DNA of 64,000 nucleotides from Lederbergia citrisecunda (GTDB lineage: Bacteria; Bacillota; Bacilli; Bacillales; Bacillaceae_C). The stretch covers positions 1,189,001 through 1,253,000 of the forward strand of contig NZ_JAGYPJ010000001.1 of NCBI RefSeq assembly GCF_018343695.1, given 5' to 3'. This document shows, piece by piece, positions 16,191 through 25,525 of this stretch (position 1 is its first letter; each line of letters opens with the position of its first letter). The notes beneath the pieces are model-generated. The model was not told where the DNA came from, searched no databases, and saw nothing but the letters and a program-made list of their open reading frames with translations. Position numbers and translations under genes: made by a program.

Positions 16191-17183
16191 CTAAAGATTT
16201 AAATATATATCAATCAATTGATTCACTACAACATCATTTGCATGAAATTTATCTACATATTGACGTCCTTTCATTCCTAACTCCTTACGTTGGACTGGGT
16301 TGTCAAGAAGCTTTTTTACTTGTTGAAATAAATTATCAGGGTTGCTATTAACAATAGGGATTTTAGATGGAAAAGTAGAAACTAGATCAGGGCGAATAAA
16401 AGTCAGAACTGGTTTTCCAAGTGCCATTGATTCCACACTTAGTAAACCATATGACCCACATAAAACTTGATCAATAATGATATCTGCATCCTTGTAAATG
16501 TTAATGACTTCTTCATGGCTCATCTTCTCAATTCTTTTATATTCAAAGCTATATTCTTCTTTTAATTTTTCTATGCTTTTCTCAATAAAGTATGTGCCTT
16601 TAAAATCAGGATTTGTAGGAGCATGAAGAATGAGAGGCTTTTCTTTTGTTGCTGATGGATAATTAGGTTGAAAATGTTTAAGATCGATGGCAATAGGTAA
16701 TACATGTACCTTTTCGTAATAATCCTTAACATATTCATATACTTCATAATCTTGTACAATGGCTTCTCTGATGTATGGTGTTATCTTCATTAACCTTTCA
16801 TGAATAACCTCATTTGGGGGTGAATCTCCCGTATAGACATACGGATTATTCTTTCTAGCTTGATCATGAAACCTAACGTCATTTCCCCAGTGGTGCATAA
16901 TCATTTTTTTATTTCTTCTTGTAAGTTCTGGCAAGTCACTATAATCATGGCAAAGAGTAGTTGCATAATGAAAATGAAACAAGTCAAATGAATCAAGAAT
17001 TTCTTCATAGGTGCCCTTAAGTGTCTCATGATCGAGATTAACTAGATTATCCTTATAATCTAAATAAGAATGAAACGTATTGTAACCAAGGGAGTAGTGT
17101 CCCTTATTAATAAGGGCACTACTCAAGATTCCCATTTGACCTGCAATCTCAGTAGTTCCATGGAAAACCTTAATCGATCTCAT
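16191..17183 (-). CDS. GT-B glycosyltransferase, GT4-like (copy 2)
   Basis: 330 residues, paralogous to the product of 13929-14912: HGTTEIAGQMGILSSALINKGH at the N-terminus, HHWGNDVRF in the middle, and ADIIIDQVLCGSYGLLSVESMALGKPVLTF at the C-terminus with the ESMALGKPV GT4-type signature. Its start overlaps the end of the epimerase gene by 14 bases, indicating translational coupling in the operon degT-gfo-sdr-gt. A terminator follows. The acceptor and donor are unknown; with its paralog it may add successive residues of the same glycan. Confidence 0.86.
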   Translation of the reverse strand: MRSIKVFHGTTEIAGQMGILSSALINKGHYSLGYNTFHSYLDYKDNLVNLDHETLKGTYEEILDSFDLFHFHYATTLCHDYSDLPELTRRNKKMIMHHWGNDVRFHDQARKNNPYVYTGDSPPNEVIHERLMKITPYIREAIVQDYEVYEYVKDYYEKVHVLPIAIDLKHFQPNYPSATKEKPLILHAPTNPDFKGTYFIEKSIEKLKEEYSFEYKRIEKMSHEEVINIYKDADIIIDQVLCGSYGLLSVESMALGKPVLTFIRPDLVSTFPSKIPIVNSNPDNLFQQVKKLLDNPVQRKELGMKGRQYVDKFHANDVVVNQLIDIYLNL

Positions 17184-18120
17184 CTCCTTTTAGCCAACAA
17201 TAAGTTTTATTTATCCCCTCCTCTATAGAGTGACGAGGTTCCCAGTTAAGTTCATGCTTGATCTTCTCAACACCTATACATCGCCGCTCCACTACATCCA
17301 CTTTACGTTTCGGCTCAAACCTTAGGGGAATATTTTGGTTCATTGTGGCTTTTTTTATTTCCTTAGCAAGTTCAAGGATATTTGTTTCCACTCCAGTTCC
17401 AACATTATAAACTTGCCCAATTGCTTTTTCATCAACGGTTGCTAGTATTATGGCATCCATTGCATCCTCAACAAATGTAAAATCTCTCGTCTGGTTTCCA
17501 TCACCATAAACGATCATTGGTTTATCGTTCTGAGCCGATTCAAAGAACTTAGCAACCACACCACAATATGGGTTTGTGGAAAGCTGACCTGGTCCATATA
17601 CATTTGAAAATCTAAGAACACTGACCGGAAATTTGTACATATTATGATAAACATTACAATAATGCTCCATAGAGAATTTACTAGCTGCATACGGAAGATT
17701 GATATTATAGTATGATTCAGGTGTAGGTAAAATTGAGGCCTGACCGTAAATTGAGGTTGTAGAGGCATAAACAAACCGCTGTAGTGAAGAACAGCACTCT
17801 TGAGCTTTTTTTAGCAACAAATAGCCTCCATACAAATTAGTTTTATAATCGCTTTCTATATTTTCAACTGACAGAATAAGATTTTTACAAGCAAAATGAA
17901 AAATATAATTTACATTTGGCAATACCTCTTCTAATATTTTTTCGTCTGTAATGCTTTCTTCGTAAAATGTAATGTGATTAGAATTAGGGATTGCTGTCTT
18001 GTTTCCAGTGGATAAATCATCAATAACATAAATATGGTCACACAACGGAATCAGCCTTTTAACTAGCTGTGAACCTAAAAAGCCTGCTCCACCTGTAACC
18101 ACCACTTTTCCTAAATTCAT
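17170..18120 (-). CDS. NAD-dependent sugar-nucleotide epimerase/dehydratase (extended SDR)
   Basis: 316 residues. NAD-binding motif VVTGGAGFLGSQLVKRL at residues 6-22, catalytic YAASK (YxxxK) near 145, and the downstream RFSNVYGPGQ and GDGNQTRDFTFVEDA segments of UDP-glucose 4-epimerase-type enzymes. It would epimerise or otherwise modify a UDP-linked sugar in the cytoplasm. It lies 3 bases after the Gfo/Idh gene and overlaps the following glycosyltransferase, so it is in the same operon. Which carbon is changed cannot be read from the sequence; a C4 epimerisation of a uronic acid is one possibility. Confidence 0.87.
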   Translation of the reverse strand: MNLGKVVVTGGAGFLGSQLVKRLIPLCDHIYVIDDLSTGNKTAIPNSNHITFYEESITDEKILEEVLPNVNYIFHFACKNLILSVENIESDYKTNLYGGYLLLKKAQECCSSLQRFVYASTTSIYGQASILPTPESYYNINLPYAASKFSMEHYCNVYHNMYKFPVSVLRFSNVYGPGQLSTNPYCGVVAKFFESAQNDKPMIVYGDGNQTRDFTFVEDAMDAIILATVDEKAIGQVYNVGTGVETNILELAKEIKKATMNQNIPLRFEPKRKVDVVERRCIGVEKIKHELNWEPRHSIEEGINKTYCWLKGDEID

Positions 18121-18123
18121 CGA

Positions 18124-19206
18124 TTAATTTCCATCCTTTCTGTTCATATCCGAGGTTGCAAATGTTTCTAAAGGACAGTTGACAACTTCATGTTTGAGTG
18201 ATGATTGATAAAGAGCAAAAATAAGTTCAAGTGCTTTTTTTCCTTCTTTGCCATCTATCAATACGTGCTTATTATCGGAATCTACTGCTTCAAGAAAATT
18301 TTCATACAGGTAAATTTCCTCATTCTTATCATTAATGAGCTGATTGAGCTCTTCTTTATTTACTTCTTCACCTTCTATATACCAACGGGAAATTTGATTA
18401 AGAGACTGTCCCTCAATACAAATAGTTCCTTTTTCCCCGAAAATTGATAATGAATACCCCAAATTATTTGGCTGTGTAACAATGTTAGCTTCAATTATCC
18501 CCTTTGCTTGATTACAGAAGCTGATTACTCCCACAGCAGCATCTTCTGTTTCCTTTAATTGTGAAAGATACTGCATGGTTTCACCGTATACTGTTACGGC
18601 GTCGCCAAAAAACCATTGAAGTAGATCAATAACATGTATACCTTGGTTAATCAACATTCCGCCATCACTTTCCCATTTGCCTCTCCATGAAGCTAATGAA
18701 TAATATTCTGGGGAACGATTGATTCGGATTGAACAAACACCTAAAAATAGTTTTCCGAGTTTCCCATCATCTATCATTTTCTTGATTCTTTGCATAATCG
18801 GCATAAAGCGCAGCTGATGACAGACCATAAGCTCCTTATTTTGTTTTTGGGATAGAAGAATTAACTCATTTGCTTCTTTAATAGATAGAGCCATCGGTTT
18901 TTCTAAAATAACATGTTTGCTTGCTTCGAGCGCGGCATTTGCCATCTGAGCGTGGAGACCTGTGAATGAAGCAATGATAACCGCATCAATATCATCATCC
19001 TCTAGCATTTTTTGATAATTTTTATAGAACTTAATAGGATATTCTTGACCTGAGGAGACTGTTTGATAATACTTCTTAGCCTCCTCCATTCTTTCTACAC
19101 TAAGATCGCTGACTGCAGTTAACTGAGTCCCTTTACAGGATGAGAGCGCCCATAGATGTTTTTTGGAAATATAGCCACAGCCTATCAAGCCAAAACGTAC
19201 GACCAT
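18124..19206 (-). CDS. Gfo/Idh/MocA-family NAD-dependent sugar dehydrogenase (WbpB-like)
   Basis: 360 residues. N-terminal Rossmann motif RFGLIGCGYISKKHLWAL, then VILEKPMALSIKEANELI with the EKP motif typical of Gfo/Idh enzymes, and a C-terminal beta-sheet domain with SDGGMLINQGIHVIDLLQWFFGD, whose lysine/histidine region forms the active site. In this neighbourhood the expected reaction is oxidation of the 3-hydroxyl of a UDP-N-acetyl-hexosaminuronic acid, as in WbpB. It directly abuts the aminotransferase gene. Reaction assignment rests on the set of neighbouring enzymes. Confidence 0.83.
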   Translation of the reverse strand: MVVRFGLIGCGYISKKHLWALSSCKGTQLTAVSDLSVERMEEAKKYYQTVSSGQEYPIKFYKNYQKMLEDDDIDAVIIASFTGLHAQMANAALEASKHVILEKPMALSIKEANELILLSQKQNKELMVCHQLRFMPIMQRIKKMIDDGKLGKLFLGVCSIRINRSPEYYSLASWRGKWESDGGMLINQGIHVIDLLQWFFGDAVTVYGETMQYLSQLKETEDAAVGVISFCNQAKGIIEANIVTQPNNLGYSLSIFGEKGTICIEGQSLNQISRWYIEGEEVNKEELNQLINDKNEEIYLYENFLEAVDSDNKHVLIDGKEGKKALELIFALYQSSLKHEVVNCPLETFATSDMNRKDGN

Positions 19207-20310
19207 CTATGCACCACCCATTTCGCTTAAAATTTCTATAACTCTATCTTGTTCACTCTCTGATAAAAACGGATCCATAGGGATAGCAAATAATCTTTCT
19301 GATAATGATTCAGAGATTGGAAAATCTCCTTTTTTATAATTTAATGAGCTATATACTTCCTGAAGATGTAAGCAGCGTGGGTAGTAAATACCCGTTTGGA
19401 TTCTTTCTTTGTCAAGAGCTTCAATTAGTTCTTTACGATAATCAGTTTCAATGCAATATAAGTGATAAATATGTGTCCGATCGTTAACATCACTAGGTAG
19501 CTTTAAATAAGGAACGTCACTAAGTAATTGTCGATAGCGGCTAGCAATCTTTCTTCTTTCTCCATTCCATTGATCTATTTTTGTAAGATTAACAAGCAAT
19601 ATTGCTGCATGTAATTCATCTAAACGACTGTTATAACCTATCCTATCGTGATAATATTTTTTAGTTGTTCCGTGAGTGCGAAGTTTTCTAATTTTATCTG
19701 CAACTTCGATATTTGAAGTGGTAATGATCCCCCCATCGCCAAGGGTTCCTAAATTTTTTGTTGGAAAAAAAGAAAAGCAAGCTGCATCTCCTAAACTTCC
19801 TACCCATCGATCTTTATAAGTTGCTCCAAAGGCTTGACACGCATCTTCAATGACAAATATCTCATACTTTTTTGCAATCTCATTGATTTCATCCATATCC
19901 GAGGGCTGTCCGAATAAATGAACAGGAATAATTGCTTTAGTAGATGAAGTTATTTTTTTTTCAATTTCTAATGGATTTAGATTATAAGTTAAAGGATTTA
20001 CATCAACGAAAACAGGGATAGCTCCAACACGCGAAATTGCTTCTGCAGTGGCAAAGAATGTAAAAGGTGTTGTAATAACTTCATCTCCCTTTCCTATTCC
20101 ATAAGCCTCTAGCGTAAGAATCAGAGCATCCGTTCCATTTGCAACAGCAATTGCTTCTAGAACGCCTATTTTTCTAGCGATTTTTTCTTCGAGCTCCTTC
20201 ACTTTTGGTCCTAAAATATATTCCCCGTTATCAATTACATCGCTAATACCTTGAAGAATCTCATCTTTGACACTTTGAAACTGATTCTTTAAATTAACTA
20301 AATTTATCAT
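19207..20310 (-). CDS. DegT/DnrJ/EryC1-family PLP aminotransferase (WbpE-like)
   Basis: 367 residues. VANGTDALILTLEAYGIGKGDEVITTP, VIEDACQAFGA (PLP-phosphate Asp) and FSFFPTKNLGTLGDGG with the PLP lysine are all intact. Such enzymes aminate keto-sugar nucleotides; in this cluster the substrate would be the 3-keto product of the Gfo/Idh enzyme. Two adjacent ATGs are possible; the second (20308-20310) is chosen because AGGAG is 6 bases upstream rather than 3. It is first in the operon, behind a sigma-K-like promoter at 20387-20414. Confidence 0.88.
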   Translation of the reverse strand: MINLVNLKNQFQSVKDEILQGISDVIDNGEYILGPKVKELEEKIARKIGVLEAIAVANGTDALILTLEAYGIGKGDEVITTPFTFFATAEAISRVGAIPVFVDVNPLTYNLNPLEIEKKITSSTKAIIPVHLFGQPSDMDEINEIAKKYEIFVIEDACQAFGATYKDRWVGSLGDAACFSFFPTKNLGTLGDGGIITTSNIEVADKIRKLRTHGTTKKYYHDRIGYNSRLDELHAAILLVNLTKIDQWNGERRKIASRYRQLLSDVPYLKLPSDVNDRTHIYHLYCIETDYRKELIEALDKERIQTGIYYPRCLHLQEVYSSLNYKKGDFPISESLSERLFAIPMDPFLSESEQDRVIEILSEMGGA

Positions 20311-20386
20311 CATATACTCCTTATCTCTATATCATTGAGCCTTACACTTAATACGCCGACTGATATAGTTGTTAAGATATTCTTCA

Positions 20387-20414
20387 TAATTTATGACTAA
20401 GTTATTAACGGAGT
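20387..20414 (-). promoter_or_regulatory. sigma-K/sigma-E-like promoter for the degT operon
   Basis: Minus strand: AC (complement at 20413-20414), 17-bp spacer, then CATAAATTA, an exact fit to the CATAnnnTA -10 box of sigma-K. It lies about 80 bp before the aminotransferase start. A similar box on the other strand serves the divergent dehydrogenase gene. Confidence 0.5.
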
Positions 20415-20515
20415 AACGGCTTAAAACCAATACCATTGCCAATTTTCATTTGAATTTAAAGTTTCTATTTCTAGTTCTACTACACAAATTTCATAAAATA
20501 AGATGATTGTCCATT

Positions 20516-20542
20516 ACCAATATGAACATGAAACATAACTTA
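20516..20542 (+). promoter_or_regulatory. sigma-K/sigma-E-like promoter for the UDP-sugar dehydrogenase gene
   Basis: AC at 20516-20517, exactly 16 bp, then CATAACTTA at 20534-20542, matching AC-N16-CATAnnnTA of sporulation sigma factor K. It lies 37 bp before the start codon, a good distance. Expression in the mother cell late in sporulation would follow. Confidence 0.55.
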
Positions 20543-20578
20543 GATTGTATTAGATTAATATTGAGACGAGGGAGATGA

Positions 20579-21886
20579 ATGAACATAATAGAATATTCAA
20601 ACGACAAAAGGAAAAAAATAGCTGTTATAGGTTTAGGTTTTGTGGGACTCCCATTGTCTATCATGCTTGCCGAAAAAGAATTTCAAGTAATTGGAATAGA
20701 TATGGATGAGAGTAAAGTATCAAAACTGCAGCTCTCAATAAGCTATGTTGGAGATATTGATAACAATAGGTTAAGCAGAGTTATAGATAGTGGGAAATTC
20801 GAGGCAACTACTAATTTTGATGCTATTAAGGATGTTGACACAATTATTATTTGTGTGCCAACACCACTTACAAAAGAGAAAACACCTGATTTACGTTTTA
20901 TTATTAACGGAGGTGAAGAAATTCAACAAAGACTCAAAAAAGGGCAACTTGTAGTACTGGAAAGCTCAACTTTCCCTGGCACAACAAAGGAAGTCTTTTT
21001 ACCAATTCTAGAACAAAGTGGTTTACGGGTAGGAGAGGATTTTTATTTAGCCAATTCTCCTGAAAGGGTTGATCCTGGTAACAATCAATATGACTTAGAT
21101 GAGATTCCTAAAATAGTAGGAGGGGAAACAAATAGATGTAAAGAAGAAGCTGTTTCACTTTACAGCGAAATTTATAAGGTAGTTGTTCCTGTCTCCACAA
21201 CAGAGGCAGCTGAGTTGACTAAACTCCTTGAGAATACCTTTCGTTTCATTAATATATCATTTATAAATGAAATGGCAATTCTTTGTGATCAATTAAAAGT
21301 TGATATTTGGGAAGTAATTGGTGCAGCAGGTACAAAACCATATGGATATATGCCATTCTATCCAGGTCCAGGTATTGGGGGGCATTGCATTCCAGTTGAT
21401 CCTATTTATCTTCAATGGAAACTTGAGCAACTAGGAACAAAAAGCAAGTTTATTGCTATATCTGAAATAGTAAACCAAAAAATGATTGATTATATTGTCC
21501 GCCATACGGAAGAGGTTCTACAACCAAATAAAAAGCTATCTTCAGCGAAAATACTGATTTATGGTGTAACCTATAAAAAGGATGTAGCAGATACTCGTGA
21601 CGCTCCGACTCTTGAAATAATTGAGAAGTTTAACCAAAAAGGTGCTTCAGTCTTATATCATGACCCTTATATCCCCTCATTAAATATTGGTAATAAATTA
21701 TATAAGAATACTGACATAACTGAACAAATACTTAGGGAAGTTGATTGTGTGATTATATTAACTGACCATACAGCAATTCCTCTTAAAAAAATATTAAATC
21801 ATGCTTCTCTAATTTTTGATACAAGAAATGTGACAAAAGGACATAAGGGAAATGCAGTTGTGATCCGTTTAGGAGACGGGCTATAA
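20579..21886 (+). CDS. UDP-sugar 6-dehydrogenase, WbpA/WecC-type
   Basis: 435 residues. NAD-binding motif IAVIGLGFVGLPLSIMLAEK at residues 14-33, central TEAAELTKLLENTFRFINIS with the catalytic Lys/Asn region, PGPGIGGHCIPVDP with the nucleophilic Cys near residue 270, and a C-terminal UDP-binding domain (GVTYKKDVADTRDAP). These features fit enzymes that oxidise UDP-GlcNAc (or UDP-ManNAc) to the uronic acid better than UDP-glucose dehydrogenases. It is divergent from the degT operon and supplies its first intermediate. GGGAG lies 6 bases before the ATG. Confidence 0.87.
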   Translation: MNIIEYSNDKRKKIAVIGLGFVGLPLSIMLAEKEFQVIGIDMDESKVSKLQLSISYVGDIDNNRLSRVIDSGKFEATTNFDAIKDVDTIIICVPTPLTKEKTPDLRFIINGGEEIQQRLKKGQLVVLESSTFPGTTKEVFLPILEQSGLRVGEDFYLANSPERVDPGNNQYDLDEIPKIVGGETNRCKEEAVSLYSEIYKVVVPVSTTEAAELTKLLENTFRFINISFINEMAILCDQLKVDIWEVIGAAGTKPYGYMPFYPGPGIGGHCIPVDPIYLQWKLEQLGTKSKFIAISEIVNQKMIDYIVRHTEEVLQPNKKLSSAKILIYGVTYKKDVADTRDAPTLEIIEKFNQKGASVLYHDPYIPSLNIGNKLYKNTDITEQILREVDCVIILTDHTAIPLKKILNHASLIFDTRNVTKGHKGNAVVIRLGDGL

Positions 21887-22077
21887 TTTAATAATTATAA
21901 AAAATTTTAATAAAATAATATGTATAAACTCTATACTTATACAGACTCACAATAAAAGTCTACCAACAATTTCCTGAAGAGCTGTTGTTTCTAACAAATT
22001 TTACTTACACTTTTAAGTATATACCTATAGCTGCTTTAACCAGAAACTAATAAAAAAACTAGACATAATCTAAAATC

Positions 22078-22122
22078 AAAACTTTTCAAAGACAACATTT
22101 CGAAAGGTTTTGTTTTTTTCTC
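22078..22122 (+). terminator. terminator after the UDP-sugar dehydrogenase gene
   Basis: Stem AAAACTTTTC/GAAAGGTTTT (imperfect) with a 13-nt loop and TGTTTTTTTC on the plus strand, about 200 bp beyond the stop. The rest of 21887-22175 shows nothing coding. Confidence 0.6.
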
Positions 22123-22175
22123 CATTTTTTGAAAAATATCTCATAAGATATGCATACTTATCTTTTAGGATTAAG

Positions 22176-22931
22176 TTAAGAATCTCTATTAGCTTGATAG
22201 TCGCCAATTATTTTATGCAGCCAAGAAATACCCAAATCAAACCATTTTGCAAAATCGTAATCTACAAAAGACTTCAATCCTGATGAAGTTAATGATTTTC
22301 CTAATGACAATCCATGTGTTCCTCTCTGAAAAATATGTGATTCAAATGGTATGTTTTTCTCATTTAAAGCTTGCATAAAGAGAATAGTGTTCTCAATTGG
22401 AACAAGTTGGTCTTCAAAAGTAGAGAACAAGAAAGTCGGTGGTGTCATTTCATCAACTTTTTTATCTAGTGAAGGTACTGGGAATGCGAGTATATTAGAC
22501 ATCGATGATAAAATACAAGGATATCCCAACATTATTGCGTTAGGTCTATATTATCCCATTGTACCAATTGCAGCTGCAAGATGACCGCCAGCAGAAAAAC
22601 CGATAACAGCAATTTTATTTTCATTTATGTTCCACTTTGTAGCATTGTTTCTTACTGTGGCTATAGCGTCCTCTGCATCATAAAATGATGTTTCAAACGT
22701 AATATCTTCGCCAACGGAATATCGTAATATGAAGGCGTTGAATCCTTCAGCTAAAAATGCCATAGCAATTGGTTCTGCTTCGCGATCAGATGTATTATAG
22801 TAACCCCCACCTGGAAAGATCAATACAGCTGGGCGAGTGGTAATATTGCTGAATTCTGCGGAATTGTCTAATAAATAGGCAGTTAGAGAGACTTCATTAG
22901 TATTGTTAATATTAACTTTTTCAATTCTCAT
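22176..22931 (-). pseudogene. alpha/beta-hydrolase (esterase/xylanase type), interrupted
   Basis: One reading frame encodes an esterase of the BD-FAE/acetyl-xylan-esterase type but has an in-frame TAA at 22551-22553. Before it: oxyanion motif FPGGGYYNTSDREAEP and nucleophile GFSAGGH. After it: RPNAIMLGYPCIL, then the acid/base part TFEDQLVPIENT and GTHGLSL. The linker between nucleophile and GYPCIL is far shorter than in intact relatives, so a deletion accompanied the stop. Catalytic residues are all present but split. Without readthrough it gives a 126-residue N-terminal piece. Confidence 0.75.
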
Positions 22932-23176
22932 GATTTTCCTCCTTCAATAAATGATTGAATTTAAATTATTTACTGTACATTGAAGTAATATCTGGTGTCT
23001 TTAATTAGCAATTTCTTTATCTTAAATATTAACAATTTTCCCATAAATTGAAAGTTTTTTTTATAGCAGGTCAAAGCAATATATTGGCGGCATGTTAACC
23101 ACTCAAAAAAAATTATCTAACTATTCTAATCAAAATTGTGTATACTAACACTAATATATTATAAGGAGTGATTGCT

Positions 23177-23383
23177 TTGTCATTTTCCAAGGCAAAAAAG
23201 CAAAGACAAAAATTAGCTCGTGAAGGACGTAGGAATCCAGCAGATAGCAGAAGCCCTTTCGCTTTTGCTGATATGAGAACTCGAAAAACTAAAACAAAAA
23301 AAGATCGATTATATAAGATAAAGCATAAAAACCACGCTTCCCAAAAAGGAAATGATGGTTTTTATTTTTTGCGGAATAAATGA
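23177..23383 (+). CDS. small basic conserved protein
   Basis: 68 residues starting at TTG with AAGGAG 8 bases upstream. It is very basic, with KAKKQRQKLAREGRRNP, FAFADMRTRKTKTKKD and a C-terminal KHKNHASQKGNDG. I recall near-identical small proteins in other Bacillaceae, always uncharacterised. Basic, unstructured composition suggests nucleic-acid or ribosome association, but no function is established. TATACT at about 23140 is a likely -10 box. It lies convergent to metG. Confidence 0.7.
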   Translation: MSFSKAKKQRQKLAREGRRNPADSRSPFAFADMRTRKTKTKKDRLYKIKHKNHASQKGNDGFYFLRNK

Positions 23384-23398
23384 ATCCTCTATATTTGT

Positions 23399-25039
23399 TT
23401 AATTATCTTCTGATTTTCTATTCAAGTTTTCTACTTCAGCCGCTATATTTTCAACATCAATCCTTTTAAATAAAGGACTCACTGTTTTCAAAGAAGTAGC
23501 GGAACATTCTATTGCTTCCCACTTATAGTCGGATAGTTCTAATAACTTTTTTATCTCCTCACTTGAAAAGGGTAGAAACGGCTGTAGCAGCTGTGCTAAA
23601 TTTACGATTATATATACACATGTTGCCATTGTGTTATCGCAATTTTTCGGATCATCTTTAATTTGAATCCAAGGCTTCATTTCATCAAAATATTTATTTG
23701 CTCTTCTAATAAATTCAAAGATTAATTCCAGTGCTTGTTTAAAATGTGTATCTTCAATTAATTTACCCGCATCATTATATAATTGTTGTACCTCCCTCTT
23801 TATTTGCTCATCAATGTTTCCAGTTGGAAAGTTACCCGAATACGATTTTTCAATAAACTTTAAAGTTCGATTGATAAAATTTCCATAAGCGCCTAATAAC
23901 TCACTATTATGACTGTAGATAAATTCTCTCCACGAAAAATCGGAATCTCTGTTTTCAGGTGCATTGATCGTTAGAAAATACCTAATCGAGTCTGGTTCAT
24001 ATTTTTTCAACATATTAGGAACCCAAATCGCCCAATTTTTACTTGTTGAAAGCTTTTTCTTTTCTATTGTTAAATACTCATTTGAAACAATATGCATAGG
24101 CAGACTTTTGATTCCGGCCCCCAAAAGGATAGAAGGCCAAATTAAAGTATGAAAAGGAATGTTATCTTTACCATGTATATAATAGGATTTAGTATTTGAA
24201 TTCCAAAAATCTGCATCACTTTGATCAAAATCCTGCGCCCATTTTTTGCTTGCAGAAAAATAGCCTGAAACTGCTTCTATCCATACATAAATTTTCTTCT
24301 CTTCATAACCTTTAACAGGCACGGAAACACCTATCGGTAAATCTCGAGAAACGGGGCGATCATGCAACCCTTCCTTTAAATACCTCTCCGTCAAGTGAAT
24401 CGCATTCTCTCGCCATAAATGATGTTTATTCGCATGATCAACATATTCCTCTAATTCAGCTTGAAATGCACTTAACTCGAAATAAAAATGTTCAGTGTTT
24501 TTTGATGAGGGAGCATCTCCACATATTTTACAGCGTTTCTCCAATAGGTCTAATGGATCCAATAATGTTGAACAGTGATCACACTGGTCGCCTCTAGCAT
24601 CTTTTCTGCAGTTTGGACATATTCCCTCTACAAATCGGTCTGGCAAAAATTGATTACAAGTATGACAAAAAGCTTGTTTAACTTCATTTTTATAGATATA
24701 GCCATTATTTAATAACTGTAAAAATAGATCTTGTACGACCTCGTGATGATGTTCTGTATCCGTTCGTGTATAGCAATCATATGTGAACCCTACCTTGCTA
24801 AAACAATAACTAAACTCTTTGTGATATTTATCTGCAACTTCTTGAGAGCTAACTCCTTCCTGTTTTGCTCTTATTGAAATCGGTGTTCCATTACAATCGC
24901 TACCAGAAACATAAAGTACCTTATCCCCTTTCGCCCTATAATACCGTGCCAAAATGTCCCCGGATAATAAACTAGCGATGTGACCTAAATGAAGAGATCC
25001 ATTTGCATATGGCCATGCTCCACCTATAAAAATATTCAT
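23399..25039 (-). CDS. metG: methionyl-tRNA synthetase, 546-residue form
   Basis: Charges tRNA-Met with methionine. HLGH-type signature GSLHLGHIA at residues 14-22, two zinc knuckles CHTC/CPNC and CDHC/CKIC between residues about 120 and 175, and the KMSKS loop in the variant form KKLSTSKN near 331. The anticodon-binding helix bundle follows. It lacks the C-terminal EMAP-like tRNA-binding domain of the main Bacillus MetS and has the doubled zinc-knuckle type, so it may be a second synthetase. GGAGGAGG precedes the ATG. A T-box leader with an AUG specifier lies upstream, implying induction by uncharged tRNA-Met. Confidence 0.93.
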   Translation of the reverse strand: MNIFIGGAWPYANGSLHLGHIASLLSGDILARYYRAKGDKVLYVSGSDCNGTPISIRAKQEGVSSQEVADKYHKEFSYCFSKVGFTYDCYTRTDTEHHHEVVQDLFLQLLNNGYIYKNEVKQAFCHTCNQFLPDRFVEGICPNCRKDARGDQCDHCSTLLDPLDLLEKRCKICGDAPSSKNTEHFYFELSAFQAELEEYVDHANKHHLWRENAIHLTERYLKEGLHDRPVSRDLPIGVSVPVKGYEEKKIYVWIEAVSGYFSASKKWAQDFDQSDADFWNSNTKSYYIHGKDNIPFHTLIWPSILLGAGIKSLPMHIVSNEYLTIEKKKLSTSKNWAIWVPNMLKKYEPDSIRYFLTINAPENRDSDFSWREFIYSHNSELLGAYGNFINRTLKFIEKSYSGNFPTGNIDEQIKREVQQLYNDAGKLIEDTHFKQALELIFEFIRRANKYFDEMKPWIQIKDDPKNCDNTMATCVYIIVNLAQLLQPFLPFSSEEIKKLLELSDYKWEAIECSATSLKTVSPLFKRIDVENIAAEVENLNRKSEDN

Positions 25040-25059
25040 GATAATTCCTCCTCCTAAAT

Positions 25060-25345
25060 AAAATAAAAAAACCCCGTCCTAAGACAAAATTGTCAAAGGA
25101 CGAGGTTTACACTCGTGTTACCACCTTTTTTCACTAATCACTTACATGATTAGCCTCGATAAGTACGGAACGGAAACGTTCTTATACTCTGACATTTATA
25201 ACGAGTGTCAAATCTCGTCATAGCCTTACTTTCATCGAAAGCTCGGCTACGCGACTCAGAGACCATTTTCAACCAACTTTTCTTTGCTTCTTTTCAGCTA
25301 CCGAAGCTCTCTGTAAAAGAATTCATTAGTTTACTCTTCTCTTCA
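25060..25345 (-). promoter_or_regulatory. T-box riboswitch, methionine specific
   Basis: Minus strand: stem I elements ACAGAGAGCTTCGGTAGCTG, specifier region GAAAATGGTCTCTGAG with the codon ATG (complement at 25264-25266), T-box motif AAGGTGGTAACACGAGTG, then terminator AACCTCGTCC/GGACGGGGTT with T run at 25068-25108. All canonical parts in order, directly before metG. Confidence 0.93.
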
Positions 25346-25525
25346 TCGTCTTTGAAATAATAATTTTCCTTATTATTACATTATCCTTAATAAAAAACAA
25401 GGTCATGAGAAATAAAATGTGCTACTGAAGAAAAATATTAACAGCAAAATTATTACCGACTACTATACATTTATACAAACATTTTTTATACTATTTTTAA
25501 AGGAATTAATCTGGAGGTTTATTTT

